From positions 105,564-169,563 of the forward strand of contig NZ_BDQX01000163.1 of NCBI RefSeq assembly GCF_003112455.1: DNA of 64,000 nt, given 5' to 3'. Below the pieces are notes generated by a model that saw nothing but the letters and a program-made list of their open reading frames with translations, was not told where the DNA came from and made no database searches. A program made the translations under genes and the position numbers. The stretch comes from Paenibacillus agaridevorans. GTDB lineage: Bacteria; Bacillota; Bacilli; Paenibacillales; Paenibacillaceae. Below, piece by piece: positions 44,166 to 52,403 of this stretch; position 1 is the stretch's first letter, and every line of letters begins with the position of its first letter.

Positions 44166-45686
44166 CTATTCTTTAATCAGATTATATTGTTCGGTATATT
44201 CCTCAATGATTTTTAAACCGCCGGCTTTTTCCCAATTCGCAATCTCTTTTTTCCAGCCTTCTTCGTCAATATTGCCCATAATATATTTGACTTGGGCGTC
44301 AAGCATAATAATGTTGAGCTCCGCCCCTTTTTGGGAATAGGTTTCCGAGGAGAGCGATACCGCCGGGTTTCCGACCGCATAGTTTAAGTTGTCCACGGTG
44401 ATGTCTAATGTTTTTCTCTCCAAATCGGACATATCCTTCGGAATCGACTTCCCTCCCGGGTTAATCGCCAGCAGTCTGTCACGATACGGCTTGCCTTCCA
44501 AGCGGAACAGATCTTCATCGATCACGGTCGCGTTGCCGTCTGTATTTTTCCAGTGCTTGCCTTCAATGCCGTATTGGAGAAGGGTCGCCATTGGCTCGTC
44601 CAACAGTTTATTTAAGAACGCCAGAATTTTCTTCAAATCTTCTTCCGTCTTCACGCTGGATTTCGGGAATACCAGCAATCCGTTATTGCCCAATTCGGCA
44701 GGCGCCCGCTTGCCATCCGCGCCCTGGAGAGGTTCTACGTCAACCACAGCGGTTGGAACGGTCTTGGCTACCGTGCCTTGCAGCGCAACCGCAATACCAG
44801 CCGTCCCCACCTTAATGCCAAGCTTGCCGGCATCCCAAGTGGTGCCCGCGCTGGAGTCGTCGATAACCGCAAAATCCTGATTGATCAAATTCTCGCTGTA
44901 CAATTTGCGGAATAAGGTCAATACGTCGAAGTAAGTCTGGGAATAGAAGCTCGGAACAACTTTGCCGTCTTCCACTCCCCATTGATTAGGAGCTCCTTGG
45001 CTAACCGCGAGCAGATTTACGACAGAGGAAGGTCCATCGGCGAAAATTTTGTCCAGCATAATGCCATAAGAGTCCTTCTTGCCATTGCCGTCCGGATCCC
45101 CTTCGCCCATTGCTTTCACCACGTTATACCAATCATCTAATGTAACCGGCAATTCCAGATTTAATTTCTCCAGCCAGTCTTTGCGGAACGTGACGCCCGA
45201 TCTGGCGAGCGAACGGAATAGCGGCACGCCGTATACTTTGCCATCTACAGACACATTCTCGTAATGAAGCGGGCTGACCTCAGCCAGATTGGGATAATCC
45301 TTGATGAGCGGGCCTACCTCCCAGAACAAACCTTCCTTCATATAACTAATGTAATTGGGCGAGTATTTAATCGTCATAATTTCAGGCAGATCTTGCGAGG
45401 CGATCATGACGTTGATCTTGTCGTCATAAGCGGAACCGGGAATCCACTGCATCGAGAAATCGACGCCGGTGTATTCTTGAAGCTTCATTTCAATCTCATT
45501 GTCTTCCTTCGGGATTTGCGTCGATTGCTCGGCAACCATTGTGATGTGGAAGGGTTTGTCCGATTTCGCGTTGTTCCCTCCTGAATTTGGCGCATTGTTG
45601 ACTGTCGAATTGTCGTTCGAGCCGCAGGCAGTCAATACACTGGAAGCAGTCAGCACCGTACAGAGCAACACCGTTAACTTTTTCAA
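44166..45686 (-). CDS. extracellular solute-binding lipoprotein (LplA type) of the second importer
   Basis: 506 residues from TTG 45686 with GGAGGTC five bases upstream; the in-frame extension to 45746 would spoil the signal peptide. Lipobox VLTAC gives lipidated Cys21, followed by a Ser/Asn/Gly linker and the large family 1 binding fold (HITMVAEQSTQIPKEDNEIE, GLFWEVGPLIKDYPNL). It binds the oligosaccharide carried by the permeases at 45753 and 46649. Only distantly related to the binding protein at 26836. Confidence 0.95.
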   Translation of the reverse strand: MKKLTVLLCTVLTASSVLTACGSNDNSTVNNAPNSGGNNAKSDKPFHITMVAEQSTQIPKEDNEIEMKLQEYTGVDFSMQWIPGSAYDDKINVMIASQDLPEIMTIKYSPNYISYMKEGLFWEVGPLIKDYPNLAEVSPLHYENVSVDGKVYGVPLFRSLARSGVTFRKDWLEKLNLELPVTLDDWYNVVKAMGEGDPDGNGKKDSYGIMLDKIFADGPSSVVNLLAVSQGAPNQWGVEDGKVVPSFYSQTYFDVLTLFRKLYSENLINQDFAVIDDSSAGTTWDAGKLGIKVGTAGIAVALQGTVAKTVPTAVVDVEPLQGADGKRAPAELGNNGLLVFPKSSVKTEEDLKKILAFLNKLLDEPMATLLQYGIEGKHWKNTDGNATVIDEDLFRLEGKPYRDRLLAINPGGKSIPKDMSDLERKTLDITVDNLNYAVGNPAVSLSSETYSQKGAELNIIMLDAQVKYIMGNIDEEGWKKEIANWEKAGGLKIIEEYTEQYNLIKE

Positions 45687-45752
45687 GATAAGACCTCCAT
45701 TTTTTCCTTTGTATTTATTAAAAGATATCCCGCTTTGAAATGTCAAAGAGGA

Positions 45753-46625
45753 TTATCCCTTAACCGAACCCATCATTGCGCCTTTGGCAAAGTGTTTCAT
45801 CAAGAAAGGGTAAACCAGCAGGATGGGAACGGTAGCGAATACGATAACCGCCATCCTGATCGTGATCGGGTGGAAATCGGAGCGTTCCACCGCCGACTGA
45901 TCGCCGAACCGGTCATTGGCCAACATGACAATATCTCTCAGCAGAACTTGAAGCGGCCACTTGCTAGAGTCGTTAATGTACAGGATCGCATTAAAGAACG
46001 TGTTCCAATGGGTTACCGCATAAAACAAACCTATGGTTGCCATCGCCGGGAGCGACAAGGGAATTACGATACGGAACAAGATGCCGAGATCATTGCATCC
46101 ATCGATCTTGGCGGATTCCTCAAGTTCGTAAGGAACTTGCTGGAAAAAGTTTTTCATAATAATCAAGTTGAAGGCGCTTATGGCCCCTGGAATCATTAAT
46201 GCCCATAAGGAGTCGATTAAACCTACATCCTTCACCACAAAGTAGGTAGGGATCATGCCGCCGTTAAACAACATCGTAAATAGAACGAGCAGCAATATCT
46301 TTTCTCTGCCGCGCAGATGCCGCTTGGCCAGCGGATAGGCCATCATGGAGGTAAAAAACAAATTAATAAAGGTGCCCATGAGCGTAATATAAATCGATGT
46401 CCCCAAGCTGCGCAGCAAGGTGTCTGTCGAAAAAATATAGGCATACGCCGAAAGCGAAAATTGCGTAGGGAACAGGATAAAGCCGCGTTGCGCAATTTCC
46501 TCGGGAGTCGCAAAGGAAACGGCAATGACGTAAATAAAGGGTAAAATCATGACTAATGCGACTATTGTCAAAAGCAGATAGTTCGCGCCATCGAATAATC
46601 GACTTCCCAAAGAACGATCTTTCAT
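45753..46625 (-). CDS. carbohydrate ABC transporter permease (LplC type)
   Basis: 290 residues from the ATG at 46625 (GGAAAGG nine bases upstream; GTG 46634 is the alternative). Six helices, EAA loop ELEESAKIDGCNDLGILFRI and C-terminal KGAMMGSVKG are family standards. Lies 66 bp upstream of the binding protein gene. Confidence 0.94.
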   Translation of the reverse strand: MKDRSLGSRLFDGANYLLLTIVALVMILPFIYVIAVSFATPEEIAQRGFILFPTQFSLSAYAYIFSTDTLLRSLGTSIYITLMGTFINLFFTSMMAYPLAKRHLRGREKILLLVLFTMLFNGGMIPTYFVVKDVGLIDSLWALMIPGAISAFNLIIMKNFFQQVPYELEESAKIDGCNDLGILFRIVIPLSLPAMATIGLFYAVTHWNTFFNAILYINDSSKWPLQVLLRDIVMLANDRFGDQSAVERSDFHPITIRMAVIVFATVPILLVYPFLMKHFAKGAMMGSVKG

Positions 46626-46648
46626 GGTGATCACGCCTTTCCTATCCT

Positions 46649-47578
46649 TTAATAAATACCTTCTTCTCCGGCTTTCTTCGCCAGCCAGTTCGTACCCAGC
46701 ACCAGCACTAAGGCAAATACGGATTTAAACACCCCTACAGCCGCGCTGTAGCTATATTGCGCTTGCGTCAGCCCTTTGGTGTATACATAAGTGTCGAACA
46801 CTTCCCCGACTTCCCTGTTCATGGTGTTGAGCACAAGGAAGACCTGCTCGAAACTGACATCCAGGAAATCGCCCATCTTCAATATAAACAAGATGATGAT
46901 CGTACCGCGGATCCCGGGGAGCGTAATATGCCACATCTGCCTCCAGCGATTCGCGCCATCCATCTTGGCTGCTTCGTAGAGCTGCATATCGATGCCGGAC
47001 AACGCCGCCAAATAAATAATCGTTCCCCAGCCCGCTTCCTTCCAGATGGTCTGCCCCGTGATCAGCGTTCTAAACCATTCTTCGCTTAGCAGGAACGGAA
47101 TTTTCTCGAAGCCGAAATGAGCAATCAAATCGTTGATAATGCCGCCTTCCGTCGTTAGAAACATATAACTGATCCCCACGATGACCACCCAGGAAACAAA
47201 ATGGGGAATGTAGATGACCGTTTGGATCGAGCGTTTGAACAACTCCACGCGGACCTCATTTAGCATTAACGCCAGAATGATCGGGATCGGGAAAAAGAAA
47301 CAAATATTATAGAGAGCTAGAACGGCTGTATTGCGGAATAACTTAAAAAACTGCGGCTCGGAGAACAGGCGGATAAAATGCTCCAGCCCCACCCAATCGC
47401 TGCCGCTGATGCCCAGATGCGGCTTGAAGTTTTGAAAGGACATCACTAATCCCCACATCGGCCAGTATTTAAAAATAAGAAAGTATACGAGACCGGGAAT
47501 CAGCATGAGATACAACCAGCTATTCTTATACAACTCTCGAAGGATATCATTCGGTTTTTCTAATCGGTTCACATTCAT
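46649..47578 (-). CDS. carbohydrate ABC transporter permease (LplB type)
   Basis: 309 residues. YLMLIPGLVYFLIFKYWPMW, EAA loop YEAAKMDGANRWRQMWHITL and the tail KKAGEEGIY mark an LplB permease. GGAGGACCGCT lies before the ATG at 47578. First gene of the operon that runs to 39449. The AraC gene upstream ends with its own terminator, so this operon should have its promoter in 47579-47780, although I see no clear hexamers. Confidence 0.95.
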   Translation of the reverse strand: MNVNRLEKPNDILRELYKNSWLYLMLIPGLVYFLIFKYWPMWGLVMSFQNFKPHLGISGSDWVGLEHFIRLFSEPQFFKLFRNTAVLALYNICFFFPIPIILALMLNEVRVELFKRSIQTVIYIPHFVSWVVIVGISYMFLTTEGGIINDLIAHFGFEKIPFLLSEEWFRTLITGQTIWKEAGWGTIIYLAALSGIDMQLYEAAKMDGANRWRQMWHITLPGIRGTIIILFILKMGDFLDVSFEQVFLVLNTMNREVGEVFDTYVYTKGLTQAQYSYSAAVGVFKSVFALVLVLGTNWLAKKAGEEGIY

Positions 47579-47780
47579 AGCGGTCCTCCAGTGGTTGATG
47601 GTTGAGCCGATCGATAGCGGCTGTGTTTGATAAGGCTAATTATTGCAGGGTTAGAGTAACATTCAATCTCCCGTTTTCAACTCTTTGCGTGATTAGCCCC
47701 ATTTGCACCGCATTCAATATGGAATATGCTCCATTCAACTTCAACGACAAGTACGGAAATGACCGGAATTCTGCTGTGAC

Positions 47781-47824
47781 AAAAAAATCTCTTGCGTCCG
47801 CAATGGCTGCTGGAGCAAGAGATT
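47781..47824 (-). terminator. intrinsic terminator of the membrane AraC gene
   Basis: On the minus strand AATCTCTTGC pairs with GCAAGAGATT across a 19-base loop and runs into a stretch of seven Ts. It lies 40 bp after the stop of the gene at 47866. Confidence 0.85.
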
Positions 47825-47865
47825 CTTATCTATTTGGTCCCGACTTTTTGAACACGCATTTTTAC

Positions 47866-50124
47866 TTAATCGTTTTTCTTGTGCTCGGTTCGATATTTGC
47901 CCGGTGTTTCGCCAACAACTTTTCGGAAGGTTCGGATAAACGCCGTCGTATTGTTGTAGGATAATTTCTCGGCGATTTCCGATACCATCATATCCGTTTG
48001 CTCCAGCCAAATTTTCGCTTGATCCATGCGGAACTGGGCGACATATTCGGTAAAGTTCATGCCTACTTGCTTTTTGAACACGCGGCTTAAGTAGACGGGA
48101 TGGTAATTTAGCAGATCTCCGCACATTTCCAGCGACAGATCCCGGTCATAGTGATCGCGCACGATCTTTAGCATCTCGCCCGCTACATTGGCAAATTTGG
48201 ATTGCTCGCGATTAAGCAGAAACGTAATAACCGGCGCGAACACGAATTCCCCGAACCACTTGCGGATCTCCTCCGTCTGATTAAGCTGCTTCCACTCGTC
48301 CTGAATAACGGATGGATCAAATACCTCGGTAATCGGAACGCCATGCTCTTGAATGAGTTCGTATATTTTCGATAATAATTGCCTCATCAGAATTTGATAT
48401 TCCTTGAAGCCAATTTGTTTGTGCGCGATCGCGTCAAGATATTTCTGGAAGGCTTCCTCCACTCGCGGCTGATCGGCAGGTTTAAAAGCTTGCAGCACTT
48501 GATTTTCCAAAGCCTTCAGTTCGATATAAGCTTTATTGTCGAATTCCAGGTTGTAGCGCAGATCGTCATAGTGCAGAATAATATCGTTGCCCAGCACGAA
48601 TCGGCTCTGAATCGCCTGCAGTCCTTCCTTATAGGCGCGTTTGGCGTCCGTTATTTGATCGAAAGTATTGCTTATGCCAATGCTGACCTGCACGCTCAAA
48701 TATTGGGCGACATTGGCTTTTAGTTGTTTGGCAATGTCATAAAAATAAGCGTTGGCTTCCTCTAGCGTCGGCTTGTCGCAATAGACAATGCTGACTTGGG
48801 ATTGATCCAGCAATATCGGTTTAAACCAGTTCGTGTCCTGTATAATATCTTCCGCAATATTATTAATCGCGTATAACAGCAAGTCGCGGTCGGTTGCTTT
48901 ATATTTGCTATCCGTTAACGTGTCGATCTGCAGCACAATAACCGCATAATATTTCCATTGAACGGAGAAGCCCAGCATCCTGCACTTGTACAGCCAGTCT
49001 TCCGGCGAATAATGATCCATAAACAATTGCAGCACCAGCAGCTCTCTCATTCGAGGGAATTGCTCTTTGACCTGCAGCTGCAGCTTTTTCTCCGAATGAA
49101 ACATCGTTTTAAATCGTTCTTCTATGACGCTAAACTCGTTATGACTTTTGTCCTTGGCATCGTGATATTGTTCGCCGCCCAAATATTCGAATAATCGTTT
49201 GATGGGAGAATACAGTCTTCGGCTTCCATAATAAGAAAACACCGCCACGAGCAGGAACAAGGAAAGACAAGTGATGATCGTAATATCCGCAATCTTTCTG
49301 GTTTGCTTTTTGATTTCCGTCATGGATTCAAACGACATGTAGATCAAGTCATTGTACGACGACTGGATATAAGCAATGCCCCAGTCCTGACCGTTCAAAC
49401 TGGCTCCGACAAATCCATTTGCCGAGTCTAATAAAGGCCGAAGCTCATCGGTATCCACCGCAAATTGCCCGGGTCCGGCAACAATAGGCTCATATTCGGC
49501 ATCAAGCACGATCGCGTGTCCGGGTTGATCTTCGAAGAGAGAGCGGAATAAATCATTCCTGAACATCTCAATGACAAGTATGCCATCGGCATTATTGGAA
49601 TTCAGGTATAAAGGAAGCTTGACGATTAAATTCACCGTATCTGACGATAACGGATTATCGGCGAACACCCAAAACATCTTCTTCGGATTTTGCGCGGCTG
49701 CATTCTTGAATTGCTCGGCATGTTCGAATTGGTTAAGCTCGTAAAAACCGTTGTTGCGAATAATCCAATTGTCCTTGAAGTGGATCAGATAAACTTCCTT
49801 GATCCCATCGTTCGCTTGAAGCGTATACAACCCTTTGGACAGATCCCAGATCTGTCTGTAATCCTTGTGCGAAATTTCTCCTCGTATCGCTTCAAGAACC
49901 AAAGAAGACCCCGCATATTGCAATGCGGAAGCCTCCAGATTCATAATCATTTGTTCCACTCTCAGCTGGTCTTGCTTCAGGATTTGAATATTGGATTGTT
50001 TCACTCTATCCTCAATATCCTTCGAAGCGATCCAATACGAGACGAAGCCTACGATAATAACCGGAATGATGCCAATCAATAAAGCAATCACAAGTATTCG
50101 ATACATATAATTGGGATATCTCAT
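47866..50124 (-). CDS. membrane-anchored AraC family regulator (one-component sensor)
   Basis: 752 residues from the ATG at 50124 with GGAGGG six bases upstream; the frame is open to 50157. Helix 1 (about 8-30, YRILVIALLIGIIPVIIVGF), an extracellular sensor of some 240 residues, helix 2 (about 282-302, ADITIITCLSLFLLVAVFSY), a HAMP-like linker and long helical region, then the AraC double HTH (LSLEMCGDLLNYHPVYLSRV, then SEIAEKLSYNNTTAFIRTFR). It senses an outside sugar directly and activates transport and breakdown genes, as do YtdP-like proteins. It lies after the sialidase-fold gene and before the LplBCA operon. Confidence 0.93.
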   Translation of the reverse strand: MRYPNYMYRILVIALLIGIIPVIIVGFVSYWIASKDIEDRVKQSNIQILKQDQLRVEQMIMNLEASALQYAGSSLVLEAIRGEISHKDYRQIWDLSKGLYTLQANDGIKEVYLIHFKDNWIIRNNGFYELNQFEHAEQFKNAAAQNPKKMFWVFADNPLSSDTVNLIVKLPLYLNSNNADGILVIEMFRNDLFRSLFEDQPGHAIVLDAEYEPIVAGPGQFAVDTDELRPLLDSANGFVGASLNGQDWGIAYIQSSYNDLIYMSFESMTEIKKQTRKIADITIITCLSLFLLVAVFSYYGSRRLYSPIKRLFEYLGGEQYHDAKDKSHNEFSVIEERFKTMFHSEKKLQLQVKEQFPRMRELLVLQLFMDHYSPEDWLYKCRMLGFSVQWKYYAVIVLQIDTLTDSKYKATDRDLLLYAINNIAEDIIQDTNWFKPILLDQSQVSIVYCDKPTLEEANAYFYDIAKQLKANVAQYLSVQVSIGISNTFDQITDAKRAYKEGLQAIQSRFVLGNDIILHYDDLRYNLEFDNKAYIELKALENQVLQAFKPADQPRVEEAFQKYLDAIAHKQIGFKEYQILMRQLLSKIYELIQEHGVPITEVFDPSVIQDEWKQLNQTEEIRKWFGEFVFAPVITFLLNREQSKFANVAGEMLKIVRDHYDRDLSLEMCGDLLNYHPVYLSRVFKKQVGMNFTEYVAQFRMDQAKIWLEQTDMMVSEIAEKLSYNNTTAFIRTFRKVVGETPGKYRTEHKKND

Positions 50125-50163
50125 GAGACCCTCCAGCCCATTATCATAGATGCACAACTCGTC

Positions 50164-51219
50164 TTATCGAATAATTCCCTCATCCAGCTTATAGTATTTG
50201 ATCCCTTTACGCAAATACGTAAACGCCACATGGATTGCTCCATCCCTGCTCTGCAGAATCGATGGATAAGAATAACCAATCTCGTTTTCCCAATATTCTT
50301 GATCTGCGACTTGCAAGTCGAGCTTGCGCGGCCAGGTCTCCCCTTCGTCCTGGGATATGGCGATCGTTAAGGGAGTTCGCAGCGCCTTCTTAAGCGTCTG
50401 ACCGTTTTTTTCGTACCACCGGAAATTATTATTCTCCAGGCTTGCCGGATTATAGATAAGCGCAAGATGATTATTGATTAATCGCACGACCTGCATGGAT
50501 GAGTTATTGTTTGGAAGCTCGCTCCGTTCCGGCGCTGTCCAGGTCACGCCATAATCATGCGAACGGCTTGTATAGATCCGATCGGAATCGCGGCTGCGGA
50601 ACATTGCGAACAGACTGCCATCCGGAAGCGATACGACGCTCATTTGCACGCGGCGGGACACCTCCGGAATCGTATGTTCCGTCCAAGTGTTTCCCTGATC
50701 GCCGCTAATAAATACGATGGCGTATTCATCCTCTTCCTTGCAATAATAAGCCGGCAGCAGCCAGTTGCCATTGTCCATAATGACGACGGGATGTCTCAAA
50801 AAGAAGCCTGGACCGTCGAACATGATCTCCGGATCTGACCACGTATGGCCGCGATCGGCAGAAATTCGCCGCACAACTCTTGATGTCGTCTGATTATGCG
50901 GCTCATTGGAGGTGTGCATCAGCCATAACTCTCCATTTGGTTGTTGAAAGAGAACGGGATTCTGCTCGGACCGATCCGGGTCGCAGGATAATTCAATAGG
51001 CTCGGTCCACCCGGCAGCGCCCTGCGGGAGCCGCGACATGATGATATTGGTATCGGGATTGCCTTCGGCACTCCCCGAGAACCACACGCATAGCAAGTCC
51101 CCTTGATCCAATTCGATCAAGTTCGCGCAGTGGCTCGTTAAATACCGAACAGGCAGATAAGCTTCTTCCACGCCCGGTTGATCCGGCTTCTTGCGGATGA
51201 TTCCATCAAATCGGTTCAT
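50164..51219 (-). CDS. sialidase-fold (BNR/Asp-box) glycosidase, cytoplasmic
   Basis: 351 residues of a six-bladed propeller. Four Asp boxes are visible: SADRGHTW, SGDQGNTW, SHDYGVTW and SQDEGETW. The N-terminal FRIP arginine motif of classical bacterial sialidases is not present (PVRYLTSH instead), and there is no signal peptide. It belongs to the BNR_2/GH33-like superfamily, whose members cleave 2-keto-3-deoxy acid sugars such as sialic acid and Kdo. Beside a DapA-type aldolase, the expected product is a 2-keto-3-deoxy acid. Operon partner of the alcohol dehydrogenase gene 16 bp upstream. Confidence 0.85.
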   Translation of the reverse strand: MNRFDGIIRKKPDQPGVEEAYLPVRYLTSHCANLIELDQGDLLCVWFSGSAEGNPDTNIIMSRLPQGAAGWTEPIELSCDPDRSEQNPVLFQQPNGELWLMHTSNEPHNQTTSRVVRRISADRGHTWSDPEIMFDGPGFFLRHPVVIMDNGNWLLPAYYCKEEDEYAIVFISGDQGNTWTEHTIPEVSRRVQMSVVSLPDGSLFAMFRSRDSDRIYTSRSHDYGVTWTAPERSELPNNNSSMQVVRLINNHLALIYNPASLENNNFRWYEKNGQTLKKALRTPLTIAISQDEGETWPRKLDLQVADQEYWENEIGYSYPSILQSRDGAIHVAFTYLRKGIKYYKLDEGIIR

Positions 51220-51235
51220 TTACATCTCCCCCAGT

Positions 51236-52399
51236 TTAGCTGATTAGTTGTCGATAGATGCTCTCGATGTCGTCCACTGTCAGTTGCTTCGGATTGTTGT
51301 CCATCAATCGGGTAACCTTCGAAGCCGCGATGGCCAAGTCGGGCACATCCAGATCGGTGACGCCGAAGCTTCGCAGATCCTGTGGAATGTCGAGCTCGGA
51401 CGTCCACTTCGTAATTCTCTCGAGTACGCGATCCGCCGCTTCTCCGGAGGAGCAGCGATGCGAATCCGTTATCCCCATAGCGGAAGCTACAAGATTCATT
51501 CGATGCGCGATCGCATCCAGGTTAAACGCCAGCACATGCGGCAGCAGCATCGAATTCGCGACGCCATGCGGGATATTGAACTTCCCGCCGATCGGATAAG
51601 CCATCGCGTGCACGGCCGCGGTGCCCGCGCAGGTAAGCGCCATGCCGCCATACATCGATCCGAGCATCATCGCTTCGCGCGCATCCGCTTGATCGCCATG
51701 ATGATAGGCCGTTTCGATGCTTTGGCTGATGAGACGCATGGATTCCAGTGCAAACATATCGCTAAACGGATTGGCTTTATTTGAGATAAACGATTCGAAG
51801 GCATGCGTAAAAGCATCCATGCCCGTTGCTGCCGTAATCGGTTTAGGCAGCCCAAGCGTAAGCAGCGGATCGATGATGACGAGTTGCGGCAGCAGGTAAC
51901 GGCTGACGATTCCGATCTTGAGCTCTTGCTCCGGCAGCGTTACAATCGCATTGGGCGTTACTTCGGATCCCGTTCCGGACGTAGTCGGAATCAGAATCAA
52001 GGGAACGCCCGCTGCCGCAATTTTATCGATGCCCAGCATCTCTTCGATGGTCATTGCATTAGTCGCCAAGACAGACAAAATCTTGGCGGCATCGAGTACG
52101 CTCCCTCCCCCGATCCCCACTACCATATCGTATCCTTCGTCTTTATATTTTTCGAATATGGCAATAATAGCTTGATCCGTCGGCTCCGGCCTCACATCCG
52201 CATTTAATTGGCATGCGATGCCCGATTGCTCCAGCTGTCGAACGACCGACTCCGCGTATCCAGCCTTAACGATGGACGGCTGAGATAGAACCAGCGCGGT
52301 TCGAACCGGCGGAAGCACATTCAAATATTCGTTCAGTCTCTCCAGCGTATGGCATCCCGCCGCAATTTTGTCGGCAGTTTGAAATTGATAAGGTCGCAT
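51236..52399 (-). CDS. iron-type (group III) alcohol dehydrogenase
   Basis: 387 residues. An N-terminal NAD(P) domain with MVVGIGGGSVLDAAK (about 92-106) and PLILIPTTSGTGSEVTPNA, and a C-terminal helical domain with metal ligands Asp195 and His199 (GMDAFTHAFESF), His264 (AVHAMAYPIGG) and His278 (NIPHGVANSMLLPHV). It interconverts an alcohol and an aldehyde. In this operon it could reduce the four-carbon aldehyde acid released by the aldolase to threonate. It lies between the MGH1-like and sialidase-fold genes with gaps of 4 and 16 bp. Confidence 0.94.
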   Translation of the reverse strand: MRPYQFQTADKIAAGCHTLERLNEYLNVLPPVRTALVLSQPSIVKAGYAESVVRQLEQSGIACQLNADVRPEPTDQAIIAIFEKYKDEGYDMVVGIGGGSVLDAAKILSVLATNAMTIEEMLGIDKIAAAGVPLILIPTTSGTGSEVTPNAIVTLPEQELKIGIVSRYLLPQLVIIDPLLTLGLPKPITAATGMDAFTHAFESFISNKANPFSDMFALESMRLISQSIETAYHHGDQADAREAMMLGSMYGGMALTCAGTAAVHAMAYPIGGKFNIPHGVANSMLLPHVLAFNLDAIAHRMNLVASAMGITDSHRCSSGEAADRVLERITKWTSELDIPQDLRSFGVTDLDVPDLAIAASKVTRLMDNNPKQLTVDDIESIYRQLIS

Positions 52400-52403
52400 A
52401 AGC

